Assembly: GCA_937925605.1 (NCBI GenBank)
Contig: CALALV010000084.1
Coordinates: 1 to 29,389 of the forward strand
DNA: 29,389 bases
Direction: 5' to 3'
From: an uncultured Woeseia sp.
GTDB lineage: Bacteria; Pseudomonadota; Gammaproteobacteria; Steroidobacterales; Woeseiaceae
Part shown: positions 21,172-29,389 of the stretch, one piece after another
How the letters are laid out: every line of letters begins with the position of its first letter
Numbering within the stretch: position 1 is the first letter of the stretch
Made by a program: the position numbers and the translations under genes
Notes under the pieces: generated by a model
Told to the model about the DNA's origin: nothing
What the model saw: only the letters and a program-made list of their open reading frames with translations
Databases searched by the model: none

Positions 21172-23238
21172 ATGCGCCATGTAGTGTCGCTGACCGTCGT
21201 ACTCGTCGCCGTCTTCCTGCAGGCCGGCGCCGACGAACTCGTGCGCGACGGCATGCGCCGCAGCGACGAACGCATCTGCCTCGCCGACGGGGTCTGCCTC
21301 GCAGCGGACCTGTACCTGCCGGCCGGGCGCGCCGCCGACGCGCGGCACCCGGTGCTGCTCGAGTACCTGCCGTACCGCAAGGACGAGTCGCGGGCGCGCA
21401 ATCACCGGCTGTACTCGTACTTCGTCGCGCAGGGCTACGCGGTCGCACGCGTCGACATCCGCGGCACCGGGCGCAGCGAGGGCCGGCTCGTTCCGCACGA
21501 GTACTCGGACATCGAGCTCGATGACGGCGAGGAAGTCATCGCTTGGCTCGCCAGCCAGCCCTGGTCGAGCGGCAGGGTCGGCATGTTCGGCATTTCCTGG
21601 GGCGGCTTCAATGCCATCCAGCTCGCGCTGCGCCGGCCGCCGGCGCTCGCGGCGATCGTGCCGGTCGACGCGACCGAGGACCTGTACCAGGACGACGTCC
21701 ACTACATCGACGGCATCCTGCACGTCGACTCCTGGGAGATGAGCCAGGACCTCGACAACGCGCGCCCGGGAGCACCGGATTACGTCATCGACGAGGCCTA
21801 CTTCGAGAACCGCTTCGACACCGAGCCGTGGATGCTGACCTACAAGGCCGAGCAGCGCGACGGGCCTTTCTGGGACCGCGCGTCGGCCCGCGACCGCTAC
21901 GCCGACCTGCGCGTCCCGGCCTACCACGTCGGCGGCTGGTACGACGGCTACCGCGACAGCCTGCCGCGCATGCTCGCGAACGTCGACGGCGCGCCGCAGA
22001 AGGCGCTGATCGGGCCCTGGACGCACGCGTTCCCGCACGAGCCCTGGCCGCACCCGGGCATCGAGTGGCGGCGCGAGGCCGTGCGCTGGTTCGACTACTG
22101 GCTGAAAGGCATCGACAACGGCATCCTCGACGAGCCGCGGCTCGCGGTCTACGTGCGCGAGTGGCATCCGCCCGACGCGGCGCTGGACACGGTGCCGGGC
22201 TACTGGCGCTGGGAGGACGGCTGGCCGCTCGAGCGCGGCGAGGAGCGCGTGCTGTACGCGCAGCCGGGCCGCGCGCTCGCCCCGGGCGTGCCGGCAGCGG
22301 CCATCCACCGGCTGCGCTACCACGCCGCGCAGGGCGTCGAGGCCGGCGGCCCGGTCATGTGGTGGGGCGACGTCGCGCACGACCAGCGGCCTACCGACGC
22401 CTACAGTCTCGTCTACGACAGCGCGCCGCTCGCCGCGGACACCGAGATTCTCGGCCTGCCGCGGGTCGCCATGCGCGTCAGCGCCGACGCGCCGCAGGCA
22501 AACTGGTTCGTGCGGCTGAACGACGTGGCGCCGGACGGGCGCGTGACGCTCGTGACCGGCGCCGGCTTCAACGGCACGCACCGGCACTCCGCCCGCGCGC
22601 CCGCGGCGATCGAACCCGGCGAGCCCTTCGACCTCGACGTCGAGATGCACTTCACGTCCTGGGTGTTCCCGAAGGGCCACCGTATCCGGCTGTCGATCGG
22701 CAACGCGCAGTGGCCGATGTTCTGGCCGACGCCGTACCCGATGACGACGACGCTCGCGATCGGCGGCGAGCACGCGGCGCGGCTCACGCTGCCCGTCGTG
22801 CCGCCGGCCGGCGACGAGCGACGCCCGGACTTCCTGCCGCCGGCGCCCGGCCCGGAATTACCGGGATACGCGACGCTCGACAGCGGCAACGCGTCGGGCT
22901 ACGGCGAGATCGCGGCGATCACGCGCGACCCGCGCAGCGGCGAGGCGCTGGTCACCGCCGGCAATGCGAGCGAGTCGGCCTACCCGTGGGGACGCGAGCG
23001 CTGGCAGGAACGCATCGAGCACCGGGCGTCCGACGGCGATCCCGCGACGGCCTCCGTGCGCGGCGAACATTCGTTCGACGTCGAGCTCGCGAACCGCAGG
23101 CTGCGCTGGGAGTCCAGCCTCGACTTCTCGAGCGACCGGGAGACCTTTTACTACCGCTACACGCGCCGCCTGTACGAGAACGGCGAGCTGCTGCGCGAGA
23201 AACACTGGCGGCGCGAGATTCCGCGCGACCACCAGTAG
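21172..23238 (+). CDS. CocE/NonD-family hydrolase (X-Pro dipeptidyl-peptidase type), secreted
   Basis: The 688-residue product has a signal peptide (VVSLTVVLVAVFLQAGA) and an alpha/beta-hydrolase domain of the S15/CocE type. The nucleophile is Ser 142 in GISWGGF; the likely acid is in 'VGGWYDGYRD' and the histidine in 'GPWTHAFPHE'. A helical cap lies between, and a C-terminal jelly-roll domain begins after about residue 390 ('LPRVAMRVSADAPQANWFVRL', then 'FDLDVEMHFTSWVFPKGHRIRLSI'). Members are peptidases, cocaine esterases or glutaryl acylases. Past the jelly roll (about residue 560 on) is an extra region of about 120 residues ending in 'YYRYTRRLYENGELLREKHW', with antiparallel-strand character, typical of the longer CocE proteins of this group. 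The start at 21172 follows AAGGA at 7 bases. Substrate unknown. Confidence 0.9.
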   Translation: MRHVVSLTVVLVAVFLQAGADELVRDGMRRSDERICLADGVCLAADLYLPAGRAADARHPVLLEYLPYRKDESRARNHRLYSYFVAQGYAVARVDIRGTGRSEGRLVPHEYSDIELDDGEEVIAWLASQPWSSGRVGMFGISWGGFNAIQLALRRPPALAAIVPVDATEDLYQDDVHYIDGILHVDSWEMSQDLDNARPGAPDYVIDEAYFENRFDTEPWMLTYKAEQRDGPFWDRASARDRYADLRVPAYHVGGWYDGYRDSLPRMLANVDGAPQKALIGPWTHAFPHEPWPHPGIEWRREAVRWFDYWLKGIDNGILDEPRLAVYVREWHPPDAALDTVPGYWRWEDGWPLERGEERVLYAQPGRALAPGVPAAAIHRLRYHAAQGVEAGGPVMWWGDVAHDQRPTDAYSLVYDSAPLAADTEILGLPRVAMRVSADAPQANWFVRLNDVAPDGRVTLVTGAGFNGTHRHSARAPAAIEPGEPFDLDVEMHFTSWVFPKGHRIRLSIGNAQWPMFWPTPYPMTTTLAIGGEHAARLTLPVVPPAGDERRPDFLPPAPGPELPGYATLDSGNASGYGEIAAITRDPRSGEALVTAGNASESAYPWGRERWQERIEHRASDGDPATASVRGEHSFDVELANRRLRWESSLDFSSDRETFYYRYTRRLYENGELLREKHWRREIPRDHQ

Positions 23239-23246
23239 CGGCGGGC

Positions 23247-24500
23247 TCAGCCGCCGACGGCGCGCGGCAGGTTTTCGCCGACCAGCTCGCAGGGCCTGCG
23301 GCCGCGCACCGAGTTGACGAGCTGCATTTCGTCGGCGCCCGCGAGCTCGGCGACGCGGATCGGCCGCTCGGCGATCTCGCCGCTCGCGATCAGCTCCGCG
23401 CGCAGCGTGCCGGGCAGCAGTCCGGCCGAGACCCGCGGCGTGACCCACTCGCGGCCGAAGCGGCACAGCAGGTTCGCGATCGTCGACTCGGTGACCAGGC
23501 CGTCGCGGTTCCAGAGCAGCACGTCGTCGCAGTCCGGCAGGCCGGCCCGCGCGCGCTCGTAGACGCGGCGGTCGCTAGTCTTGTGAAAGAGCCGCAGGTC
23601 GTCGGCGGCCACGGGCTCGCGCGCGAGGCGTACGCGCAGCGGCCCGGCGGGCGCCGCGGCCGCGAGTGCCTGTGTCGTGACGACCGCCCGGCCGTCGCGC
23701 GCGAGCTCGAGGCGCACCCGGCAGCTTGGACCCGGCAGCGCCTCGACCGCGGTCTCCAGCGCCCGGCGCACCGCGGCGAGGTCGCAGCGGAAGTCGAAGT
23801 AGCCGGCCGAGGCGGCGAGCCTCGCGAGATGCCGTTCGAGCAGCGCGAACCCGGCCTCGCGGTCCCAGCGCAGCGTTTCCAGCAGGCGAAAGCCCGCCGC
23901 CGGCGCGGCGTGCCGCAGCACGTCCGCCTTCGCGCGGCATTCCGCGTACTCGGCGCGCGCGCCGGAATCCCAGACGATGCCCCCGCCCACGCCGTAGGTC
24001 GCGCGGCCGCCGCGCTCGACGAGCGCGGTGCGGATCGCGACGCTGAAGGTCGCCTGCCGGCCGGGCGCGAGGAAACCGATGGCGCCCGTGTAGACGCCGC
24101 GCGGCGAGCGCTCGAGCTCGCGGATCAGCGCCATGCTCGCAACCTTCGGCGCGCCGGTGATCGACGCGCAGGGGAACATCGCGGCGAAGATGTCGCTGAC
24201 CGGCGCCGCGGTGGACGCGCTGATCGTCGACGTCGCCTGCCAGACCGTCGGGTACTTCTCGATCGCGTACAGCGCCTCCTCGCGCACGGATCCCGGCCGC
24301 GCGACGCGTCCCATGTCATTGCGGATCATGTCGGCAATCATGACGTTCTCGGCGCGGTCCTTGGCGGAGTTCGCGAGCGCCGTGCGCCGCGCCCGGTCAT
24401 CCTCGTCGGTCAGGCCGCGCGCGGCCGTGCCCTTCATCGGCCGGCTGAGCAGGCGCTCGCCGTCGAGCCGGAAGAACAGCTCCGGCGAGCCCGAGACGAT
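23247..24500 (-). CDS. pabB: Aminodeoxychorismate synthase PabB fused to PabC-type lyase, N-terminus missing
   Basis: The frame encodes 417 residues from the middle of PabB to the end of a PabC-like domain. It enters abruptly at 'IVSGSPELFFRLDGE', the conserved PabB core, and contains 'RPMKGT', 'DRAENVMIADMIRND', 'CASITGAPK' and 'YGVGGGIVWDS' (chorismate and magnesium binding). From about residue 220 a PLP class IV domain follows, with 'LLETLRWD' and 'HKTSDRRVYERA' (the lysine that binds PLP). The pair makes p-aminobenzoate for folate. Full-length fusions have about 150-200 more residues at the front. Here a TAG lies immediately upstream (24501-24503) and family similarity stops there, so no start codon can be assigned. 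This is a truncated gene at a sequence junction. Confidence 0.88.
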   Translation of the reverse strand: MVSGSPELFFRLDGERLLSRPMKGTAARGLTDEDDRARRTALANSAKDRAENVMIADMIRNDMGRVARPGSVREEALYAIEKYPTVWQATSTISASTAAPVSDIFAAMFPCASITGAPKVASMALIRELERSPRGVYTGAIGFLAPGRQATFSVAIRTALVERGGRATYGVGGGIVWDSGARAEYAECRAKADVLRHAAPAAGFRLLETLRWDREAGFALLERHLARLAASAGYFDFRCDLAAVRRALETAVEALPGPSCRVRLELARDGRAVVTTQALAAAAPAGPLRVRLAREPVAADDLRLFHKTSDRRVYERARAGLPDCDDVLLWNRDGLVTESTIANLLCRFGREWVTPRVSAGLLPGTLRAELIASGEIAERPIRVAELAGADEMQLVNSVRGRRPCELVGENLPRAVGG

Positions 24501-24600
24501 CTAGCAGCCGTCGACTCCGCCGCGCGAGCCGCACGACGCGTCGCGCCCGACGCGCGGGGAGAGAACGGAGCAACGGACGCAGGCCACCCGCGCCGGGCTC
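24501..24600. other. Composition and gene-content junction
   Basis: Two head-to-head genes, PabB-PabC on the left and an aminotransferase on the right, both lose their N-termini here, and the palindrome CTAG at 24501-24504 supplies an in-frame stop on both strands. About 90 bases (24505-24594) match neither protein family recognisably. Codon use changes from strongly CGC/GCG-rich to a more balanced pattern to the right. The simplest reading is a chimeric join of two genomes, with a real rearrangement as the alternative. Confidence 0.75.
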
Positions 24601-25716
24601 GCGGGCATCTTCGCCGATCAACCGGCCGCCCGCCGGTCTCTCCCGTACGCCACCACGCCCGGCTACCCGCTGCTCCGCGAACAACTGCTGGCCCGCGCGC
24701 TCGCGGCCGATGGCTTGAGCGTTCACGACTCGGAACTCGATCTCGACGATCTCGTGCTCACCGCCGGCAGCAACCAACTGCTGCACCTCCTGGCAGAGTG
24801 CCTCTGCAACCCGGGCGATGTGGTGCTCTGCGCCGCGCCGAGCTATCTCGTGTTCCTCGGCACGCTGCTCAACCTGGAAGCCCAGCCGTTCGGAGTGGCC
24901 GTCGATTCGCAGGGGATGATCCCCGAGGCGCTCGAAGAAGCCCTCACCTACTTCGAGCGGCGGGGAGAGCTTGAGCGGGTGAAGGCGGTCTACCTCGTTT
25001 CGTACTTCGATAATCCGGCCGGCGTCACCATGCCGCTCGCGCGGAAAGGGGAAATTCTCGAGGTCGTCCGCCGCTGGAGTTCGCGGCAGCACATCTATCT
25101 CATTGAAGACGCCGCCTACCGCCAACTTCGCTACACGAGTGACGACATTCCCTCGCTCCGCAAGCTCGACCCCCGCGGCGAGCATGTGGTGGTGGCGGAG
25201 ACTTTTTCCAAATCGTTCAGCCCGGGAATCCGCGTAGGCTGGGGGATTCTGCCCGGCGAACTGGTTGCCCCGGTGTGCGATTTGAAGGGGAATATCGATT
25301 TCGGCTCCCCCAATTTCAGCCAGCACCTCATGGCCGAGGTGCTCGATTTGGGATTATTTGAGCCGCACGTCGAACAATTGCGGGCCACGTACCGTCTAAA
25401 GATGGAGGCCATGCTGGCGGCCGCCGAGGAGCACCTGCGGGGCCTGCCCGGAGTTTCCTGGGAACCGCCCACCGGCGGGCTTTATCTCTGGCTCCGGCTC
25501 CCCGAAGGGTGCGATGCCGGCCCGGCCGGCCGACTTTTCGATCTGGCCGTAAAGGAGGGAATGTTTTACGTTCCCGGGCAGTTTTGTTACCCCTCGGCGG
25601 GGGAGGCCGTCCGCCCGAACACGCTCCGCCTCAGCTTCGGCGTGCAATCGTGCGAGCGGATCGCCGAGGGAATCGCCGCGCTGGCCCGCGCCCTGCGGGC
25701 CTGTGGACCCGATTAA
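24505..25716 (+). CDS. PLP-dependent class I/II aminotransferase, N-terminus missing
   Basis: The frame runs from just after the TAG at 24502 without any ATG, GTG or TTG until 24715, yet family similarity starts earlier ('RRSLPYATTPGYPLLREQLL', about 24630). This is therefore a truncated gene, not one starting at 24715. It has the fold type I features: 'LTAGSNQLLHLLAE', 'YLVSYFDNPAGVTMPL' (the Asn-Pro loop), 'IEDAAYRQLRY' (Asp and Tyr that contact PLP), 'ETFSKSFSPGIRVGW' (lysine for the Schiff base) and 'LRLSF'. It resembles the 2-aminoadipate / aromatic aminotransferase (LysN/MocR-type) group. In that group 70-90 residues are expected before the 'GY..LR' motif, of which about 40 unmatched ones are present. 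The next gene starts 30 bases later. Substrate not determinable. Confidence 0.87.
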   Translation, partial: QPSTPPREPHDASRPTRGERTEQRTQATRAGLAGIFADQPAARRSLPYATTPGYPLLREQLLARALAADGLSVHDSELDLDDLVLTAGSNQLLHLLAECLCNPGDVVLCAAPSYLVFLGTLLNLEAQPFGVAVDSQGMIPEALEEALTYFERRGELERVKAVYLVSYFDNPAGVTMPLARKGEILEVVRRWSSRQHIYLIEDAAYRQLRYTSDDIPSLRKLDPRGEHVVVAETFSKSFSPGIRVGWGILPGELVAPVCDLKGNIDFGSPNFSQHLMAEVLDLGLFEPHVEQLRATYRLKMEAMLAAAEEHLRGLPGVSWEPPTGGLYLWLRLPEGCDAGPAGRLFDLAVKEGMFYVPGQFCYPSAGEAVRPNTLRLSFGVQSCERIAEGIAALARALRACGPD

Positions 25717-25746
25717 CCTAACGCCCCGTTCCGTTCGCGAGCCGCC

Positions 25747-26880
25747 ATGGGCCTGATCGATCGTTATCTCCTGCGGCTCTTTGTGAAGGTGCTTCTCATC
25801 TGTTTCTTGAGCCTCGTGGGGCTCTACATGGTGATCGACGCCTTCAACAACCTCGAGGAGTTTCTCTCCTACGGCAAACAGAGCGGCGGCCTGCACAAGG
25901 TGCTGCTCGATTACTACGGCCCGCGGGCCCTCACGTTTTTCGATCGCGTGAGCGGCCTCCTCTCGCTCGTAGCCGTGCTGTTCACCCTCACCTGGCTCGT
26001 GCGGACCAACGAACTCACGGCGCTCGCGGCCGCCGGCATCGCCAAGAAACGGGTGGTGGTTCCGCTGCTAGGCGGCGTGCTCACGGTAAGCCTCTTGGCG
26101 GTCGCCAACCGCGAATTCGTGCTGCCACAGTTCAAACATCAACTCACGCGCAACGCGCAGAACTGGCTCGGCCAGGCGGAGCAGCCCGTGTATCCCGAGT
26201 ACGATCGGCTCACCGGCATGCGGATCAGCGCCCGCCCCGCCGTGCCGGGCGAACGCCTGCTCGCCGAACCACGCATCAGCCTCCCCGCCGAGATTGAAGG
26301 CTACGGCCACCAACTGGCCGCCAAGGAAGCGGTGTGGGAACCGGCCGCCGAGGGCCGCCCGGCCGGCTTCAAACTCCGCGGCGTAACGCGGCCCGAGAAC
26401 TTAGCGGAACGGCCTTCCGCCGCGCTCCGCGGCAAGACGGTGATCTACAGCCCGCGCGATATCGAGGCGCTCGAGGACGATGAGCTGTTCATCGTGAGCC
26501 ACCTCTCCTTCACGCAAATGGTGGAGGGCCGGGCACAGATGGAGTTCGCCTCCACACCGGAACTGTTCGCGGCGCTGCGGAACCCGCTCGGCGGATACGG
26601 GCCCGATGTGCGCGTCCGCTTCTATCTCCGCCTGCTCAAGCCGTTGCTCGATATGACACTCGTCATGCTCGGGCTTCCACTGGTGCTCTCGCGCGAAAAC
26701 CGCAACGTGTTTCTGGTGGCCGGTTCGAGCCTGCTGCTGGTGGCGGCCTACTACGGCGTGGCCATGGTGGCCCAGTTCCTCGGCAACCACGTGCTCATTC
26801 CCGCCTCGCTCGCCGCCTTCGCCCCGCTGCTGGTGTTCATTCCCATCGCCGCTTTCATGAAGCAGCCGTTCTGGGAGTAA
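25747..26880 (+). CDS. LptF/LptG-family permease
   Basis: The 377-residue product has the YjgP/YjgQ layout: an N-terminal amphipathic and membrane region ('LIDRYLLRLFVKVLLICF' at 3-20), two more helices near 62-82 and 98-118, a large periplasmic beta-jelly-roll domain (about 125-290, with the characteristic 'KAGKTV'-like strand 'RGKTVIYSP'), then three C-terminal helices ('LDMTLVMLGLPLVLSREN', 'VFLVAGSSLLLVAAYYGVAMV', 'LAAFAPLLVFIPIAAF'). These subunits form the membrane part of the lipopolysaccharide export ABC transporter. A standard LptF-LptG pair would sit together; here only one is present, which is seen in some non-proteobacterial groups such as Planctomycetota. It is likely co-transcribed with the aminotransferase. 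Confidence 0.88.
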   Translation: MGLIDRYLLRLFVKVLLICFLSLVGLYMVIDAFNNLEEFLSYGKQSGGLHKVLLDYYGPRALTFFDRVSGLLSLVAVLFTLTWLVRTNELTALAAAGIAKKRVVVPLLGGVLTVSLLAVANREFVLPQFKHQLTRNAQNWLGQAEQPVYPEYDRLTGMRISARPAVPGERLLAEPRISLPAEIEGYGHQLAAKEAVWEPAAEGRPAGFKLRGVTRPENLAERPSAALRGKTVIYSPRDIEALEDDELFIVSHLSFTQMVEGRAQMEFASTPELFAALRNPLGGYGPDVRVRFYLRLLKPLLDMTLVMLGLPLVLSRENRNVFLVAGSSLLLVAAYYGVAMVAQFLGNHVLIPASLAAFAPLLVFIPIAAFMKQPFWE

Positions 26881-26995
26881 CTCCGCGGCCGGTCGGCGCA
26901 TGCTCGGCGCCCCGCTTTTGCCTTTTCACGCCAAACCGCCGAGAATGGTGGAAGAGGCGGCGGCTGAGTGATTCCCTGCGCGCGAGGCGGATGCG

Positions 26996-28672
26996 ATGCC
27001 GAATTCCCCGAATACCCCGTGGGTCGATGGCCTGACTATCGGACAGGCCCTCGAAGCGACCGCCGCTCGTTTCCCTGGGCGCGATGCCTTTGTGTTCGCC
27101 GAGCCGGGCGTTCGCTGGAACTGGGCCGAACTCGAAATTCTCACCCGCCGCACAGCCCGCGGCCTAGCCGCCTGGGGACTCGGCCGGGGCGATCACCTGG
27201 CACTGTGGGCCACTAACGTCCCGGAGTGGGTGCTCCTGCAACTCGCCGCCGCGCGACTCGGCGCGGTGTTGGTGAACATCAACCCGGCTTACCGGCCCTA
27301 CGAACTCGCCTACGGGCTCCAGCAGAGCAACGGCCGCGCGCGGTCACTCATCGCACGGCTCCAGTCCTCGGAATACTTCGAACTGTTCGCTGAGGTTTGC
27401 CCCGAACTCGCAAACTGCGAACCGGGCCGCCTGCGGAGCGAAGCGTTTCCGCGGCTTGAACGGGTGGTGGCGATCAGTGAATCCCCCGCGCCGGGAATGA
27501 ATGGCTGGGTGGAACTGCTTGCCGCCGGCGGCGAGGACGACGATGCTCCGCTCCCACCGCACACCGCGGAACTCGGGCCGCTCGATCCGATCAACATTCA
27601 GTACACCTCGGGAACCACCGGCTTTCCCAAGGCGGCCATGCTGAGCCACCGCAACCTGCTGCTCAACGCCTACTTCGTGGGCGCCTGCCAACGGCTCACG
27701 GAGCAAGATCGCATCGCCGTTCCCGTGCCGTTCTACCATTGCTTCGGTTGCGTCATGGGAAACCTGGCCGCGGTCGCCAGCGGCGCCGCGGTGATTGTTC
27801 CCGCGCCCCACTTTGCACCGGGACCGACGCTGGCCGCGGTCGATCGTGAACGGGCCACGGCCCTGTACGGCGTGCCCACGATGTTCATCGCCATGCTTGG
27901 CGATCCATCCCGTGCGGCCTGCAACCTGGAATCGCTCCGCACGGGAATCATGGCCGGCAGCCCCTGCCCCATTGAGGTGATGCGGCGGGTGGTGAGCGAA
28001 ATGCACATGAGCGAAGTGACCATCGCCTACGGCCAAACCGAAGCCTCGCCCGTGATCACCCAAACGCGGACCGAAGACCCGCTTGAACTCCGCGTGCAAA
28101 CGGTCGGCCGGCCGCTGCCCGGTGTGGAAGTGAAAATCGTCGATCCGGCGAGCAGCGCGGAGCTTGGCGAAAACAAATCCGGCGAACTCTGCGCTCGCGG
28201 CCACGGCGTGATGCTCGGCTACTACGGCCAGCCCGAGGCGACCAGCGAAGCGATCGATGCCGAAGGCTGGCTCCACACGGGCGATTTGGCGCTCCGTCAG
28301 GCCGATGGTTACTACCGCATCACGGGGCGGATCAAGGAATTGGTGATCCGCGGCGGCGAGAACATCTATCCGCGGGAGATTGAGGAGTTTCTCTTCACGC
28401 ACCCGGCGGTTGAGCAATCGGCCGTGGTGGGAGTGCCCGATCCGAAATACGGCGAGGAACTCTGCGCTTGGATCAAGCTCCGCCCCGGCTCGGAACTTAC
28501 CGAGGAGGAGGTGCGCGAATTCTGCCGCAGCAAACTCGCCCACTACAAAACGCCGCGGTACGTGCGGTTCGTCGACGCCTTCCCGCAAACCGTCACGGGC
28601 AAGATTCAGAAGTTCAAGATTCGCGAAGCCATGATCGCCGAACTCGGGCTCGATGAAGCGGAAACGGCTTAG
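26996..28672 (+). CDS. AMP-dependent fatty acyl-CoA ligase
   Basis: The 558-residue product activates a carboxylic acid with ATP and transfers it to coenzyme A. All adenylate-forming motifs are present: the P-loop YTSGTTGFPK near 202-211, 'FYHCFGCVMG' and 'YGQTEASP' near 345-352, 'GWLHTGDLA' near 423, 'GRIKELVIRGGENIYPREIE' near 443-462 and the C-terminal catalytic lysine in 'VTGKIQKFK' near 531-539. Length and motif spacing match the medium/long-chain acyl-CoA synthetases (FadD/AcsA-like 'FadD3-type' families); chain length preference cannot be read. No signal or membrane segment. The ATG at 26996 follows GAGGCGG with short spacing. It is convergent with the peptidase gene, 31 bases away. 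Confidence 0.93.
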   Translation: MPNSPNTPWVDGLTIGQALEATAARFPGRDAFVFAEPGVRWNWAELEILTRRTARGLAAWGLGRGDHLALWATNVPEWVLLQLAAARLGAVLVNINPAYRPYELAYGLQQSNGRARSLIARLQSSEYFELFAEVCPELANCEPGRLRSEAFPRLERVVAISESPAPGMNGWVELLAAGGEDDDAPLPPHTAELGPLDPINIQYTSGTTGFPKAAMLSHRNLLLNAYFVGACQRLTEQDRIAVPVPFYHCFGCVMGNLAAVASGAAVIVPAPHFAPGPTLAAVDRERATALYGVPTMFIAMLGDPSRAACNLESLRTGIMAGSPCPIEVMRRVVSEMHMSEVTIAYGQTEASPVITQTRTEDPLELRVQTVGRPLPGVEVKIVDPASSAELGENKSGELCARGHGVMLGYYGQPEATSEAIDAEGWLHTGDLALRQADGYYRITGRIKELVIRGGENIYPREIEEFLFTHPAVEQSAVVGVPDPKYGEELCAWIKLRPGSELTEEEVREFCRSKLAHYKTPRYVRFVDAFPQTVTGKIQKFKIREAMIAELGLDEAETA

Positions 28673-28703
28673 GCGGGTAGCCTCGTGGCTTCAACATTGC
28701 GCG

Positions 28704-29389
28704 CTACAACAACTCCTCCAGCAACCCCAACAGTGCGCGGACGCTGTCGAACGAGACGCTCTCGGCGGCAGTGTGGTAGCCGGTGGTAGGAAGCTGAATG
28801 GTGGCCCCGGTTACGCCGCCATGCGAGGCGACAATCAACCTCCCCAACTCCGTGCGGCCCAGCGAGCGCGGCGCGAGCCCTTGCTTCGCACGCTCCTGGT
28901 TCTGCGCTTCGAGCAGTTGGTCTTTGAAGTTATGCCGGATGTTGAGCGCCCGGCAGCGATCTTCCAGGAACTCCACCATCGGCGGATCGAACTGAGCGGA
29001 GGCATCGCGTTGCCGCAGCACCAGGTCTTGCGCATCGGCGGCGGCCGCATCGGGATACGGGCTGGTATCGAGCACGAGCAAGCGGTTGGTGGCGCGGTCG
29101 AAGCGGTGGAACCACTCCAGCAGGAACCGCCAACTGCGGCCCGCCTCCTCCTGCGCGGTGAAGAAGGCGGTGCCCTCGAAGCCGCAGGCGAACAGGTGCA
29201 CCAGCAGCGCCACGCTGGTGACGTTATCGAGCTGGGCGGCGAGCCGGCCGGCGGCGATGGTGAGACGATCGAGATACGCCACCGGAATCCCCGGCGTCAC
29301 ATGCTCCAACCCTTCCACCTCGACCACCAGGTTGCCGCGCCGCGGGCAACCGCACGGTAAGACATGCCGGGCTGACGAGCAGCGAGAGA
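28704..29389 (-). CDS. M42-like metallopeptidase, C-terminal part (5' end outside window)
   Basis: The frame stays open to the window edge and encodes about 228 residues. It resembles the M42 (glutamyl aminopeptidase/endoglucanase) and M28-like group: a 'EVEGL..VTPGIPVAYL' strand, 'AAQLDNVTSVALLVHL' (the aspartate that bridges two metals), 'GTAFFTAQEEAG' (Glu pair, catalytic base and metal ligand), 'LLVLDTSPYPD' (further ligand), and the terminal 'PTTGYHTAAESVSFDSV' with a histidine. A GTG at 29327 could in principle start it, but that would remove conserved sequence, so I treat the 5' end as outside the window. The first 20 residues are unusually Cys/Pro/Arg-rich, and a neighbouring frame also reads openly there, so a frameshift near 29,330 is possible. 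Confidence 0.75.
   Translation of the reverse strand, partial: SRCSSARHVLPCGCPRRGNLVVEVEGLEHVTPGIPVAYLDRLTIAAGRLAAQLDNVTSVALLVHLFACGFEGTAFFTAQEEAGRSWRFLLEWFHRFDRATNRLLVLDTSPYPDAAAADAQDLVLRQRDASAQFDPPMVEFLEDRCRALNIRHNFKDQLLEAQNQERAKQGLAPRSLGRTELGRLIVASHGGVTGATIQLPTTGYHTAAESVSFDSVRALLGLLEELL

Noticed and set aside
21543..24974. A 1143-codon open frame on the plus strand
   Set aside because: It is an antisense and shifted shadow of the CocE hydrolase and PabB-PabC genes, with an arginine/alanine-rich composition and no domain pattern, as expected in very high-GC DNA.
24715..25716. A complete aminotransferase starting at the TTG at 24715
   Set aside because: Conserved sequence ('YATTPGYPLLRE') lies upstream in the same frame, so this start would remove part of the fold; the gene is better seen as truncated at the junction.

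Overview
The window is a high-GC bacterial sequence with dense, mostly short-spaced genes. From base 1 to about 24,500 it reads as one genome, most likely a high-GC gammaproteobacterium: it carries TtcA, a Bax-type glucosaminidase, a pirin, several OmpA/lipoprotein-style envelope proteins and a fused PabB-PabC. From about 24,600 to the end, base and codon usage change (more AT-ending codons, less CGC/GCG saturation). The genes there (class I aminotransferase, LptF/LptG-type permease, acyl-CoA ligase, M42-like peptidase) look like a different genome, possibly Planctomycetota-like; that taxonomic guess is inference. At the switch, two head-to-head genes are both cut off and neither has a start codon, which suggests an assembly chimera or a recent rearrangement.

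Layout. 1-720: end of a metal-dependent amidohydrolase. 850-1224 (minus): small secreted protein. 1455-5265: an envelope cluster with four paralogous tiny lipoproteins that share an ungapped three-cysteine pattern, a LolA-like periplasmic protein and an OmpA-type protein with four calcium-binding repeats. 5284-6102 (minus): TtcA. 6215-12088: a possible small-molecule uptake and oxidation group (MFS transporter, PYROXD2-like FAD oxidoreductase, Rieske oxygenase, AepA/YtcJ-like amidohydrolase lipoprotein). 12188-13421 (minus): a translationally coupled ArsR - SRPBCC - VOC operon with a symmetric candidate operator lying on its promoter. 13466-15459 (minus): two coupled lipoproteins of unknown function. 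15537-16445 (minus): pirin. 16556-18338: Bax-type hydrolase followed by a NodB deacetylase, both acting on envelope glycans. 18357-21048 (minus): a ubiquitin-like MoaD/ThiS protein, a BNR beta-propeller and a ThiF/MoeB E1-like enzyme. 21172-23238: CocE-type hydrolase. 23247-24500 (minus): truncated PabB-PabC.

The most interesting signals are: (1) the four-member lipoprotein family with cysteines at +1, +30 and +59, which I do not recognise as a described family; (2) the E1 / propeller / Gly-Gly-ended ubiquitin-fold neighbourhood, which could be a protein-modification or sulfur-carrier system; (3) the ArsR operon with its 32-bp dyad centred between -35 and -10; and (4) the abrupt junction near 24,500, which should be settled before any gene-neighbourhood inference is carried across it. 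No rRNA, tRNA, CRISPR array, transposase or phage gene was seen.
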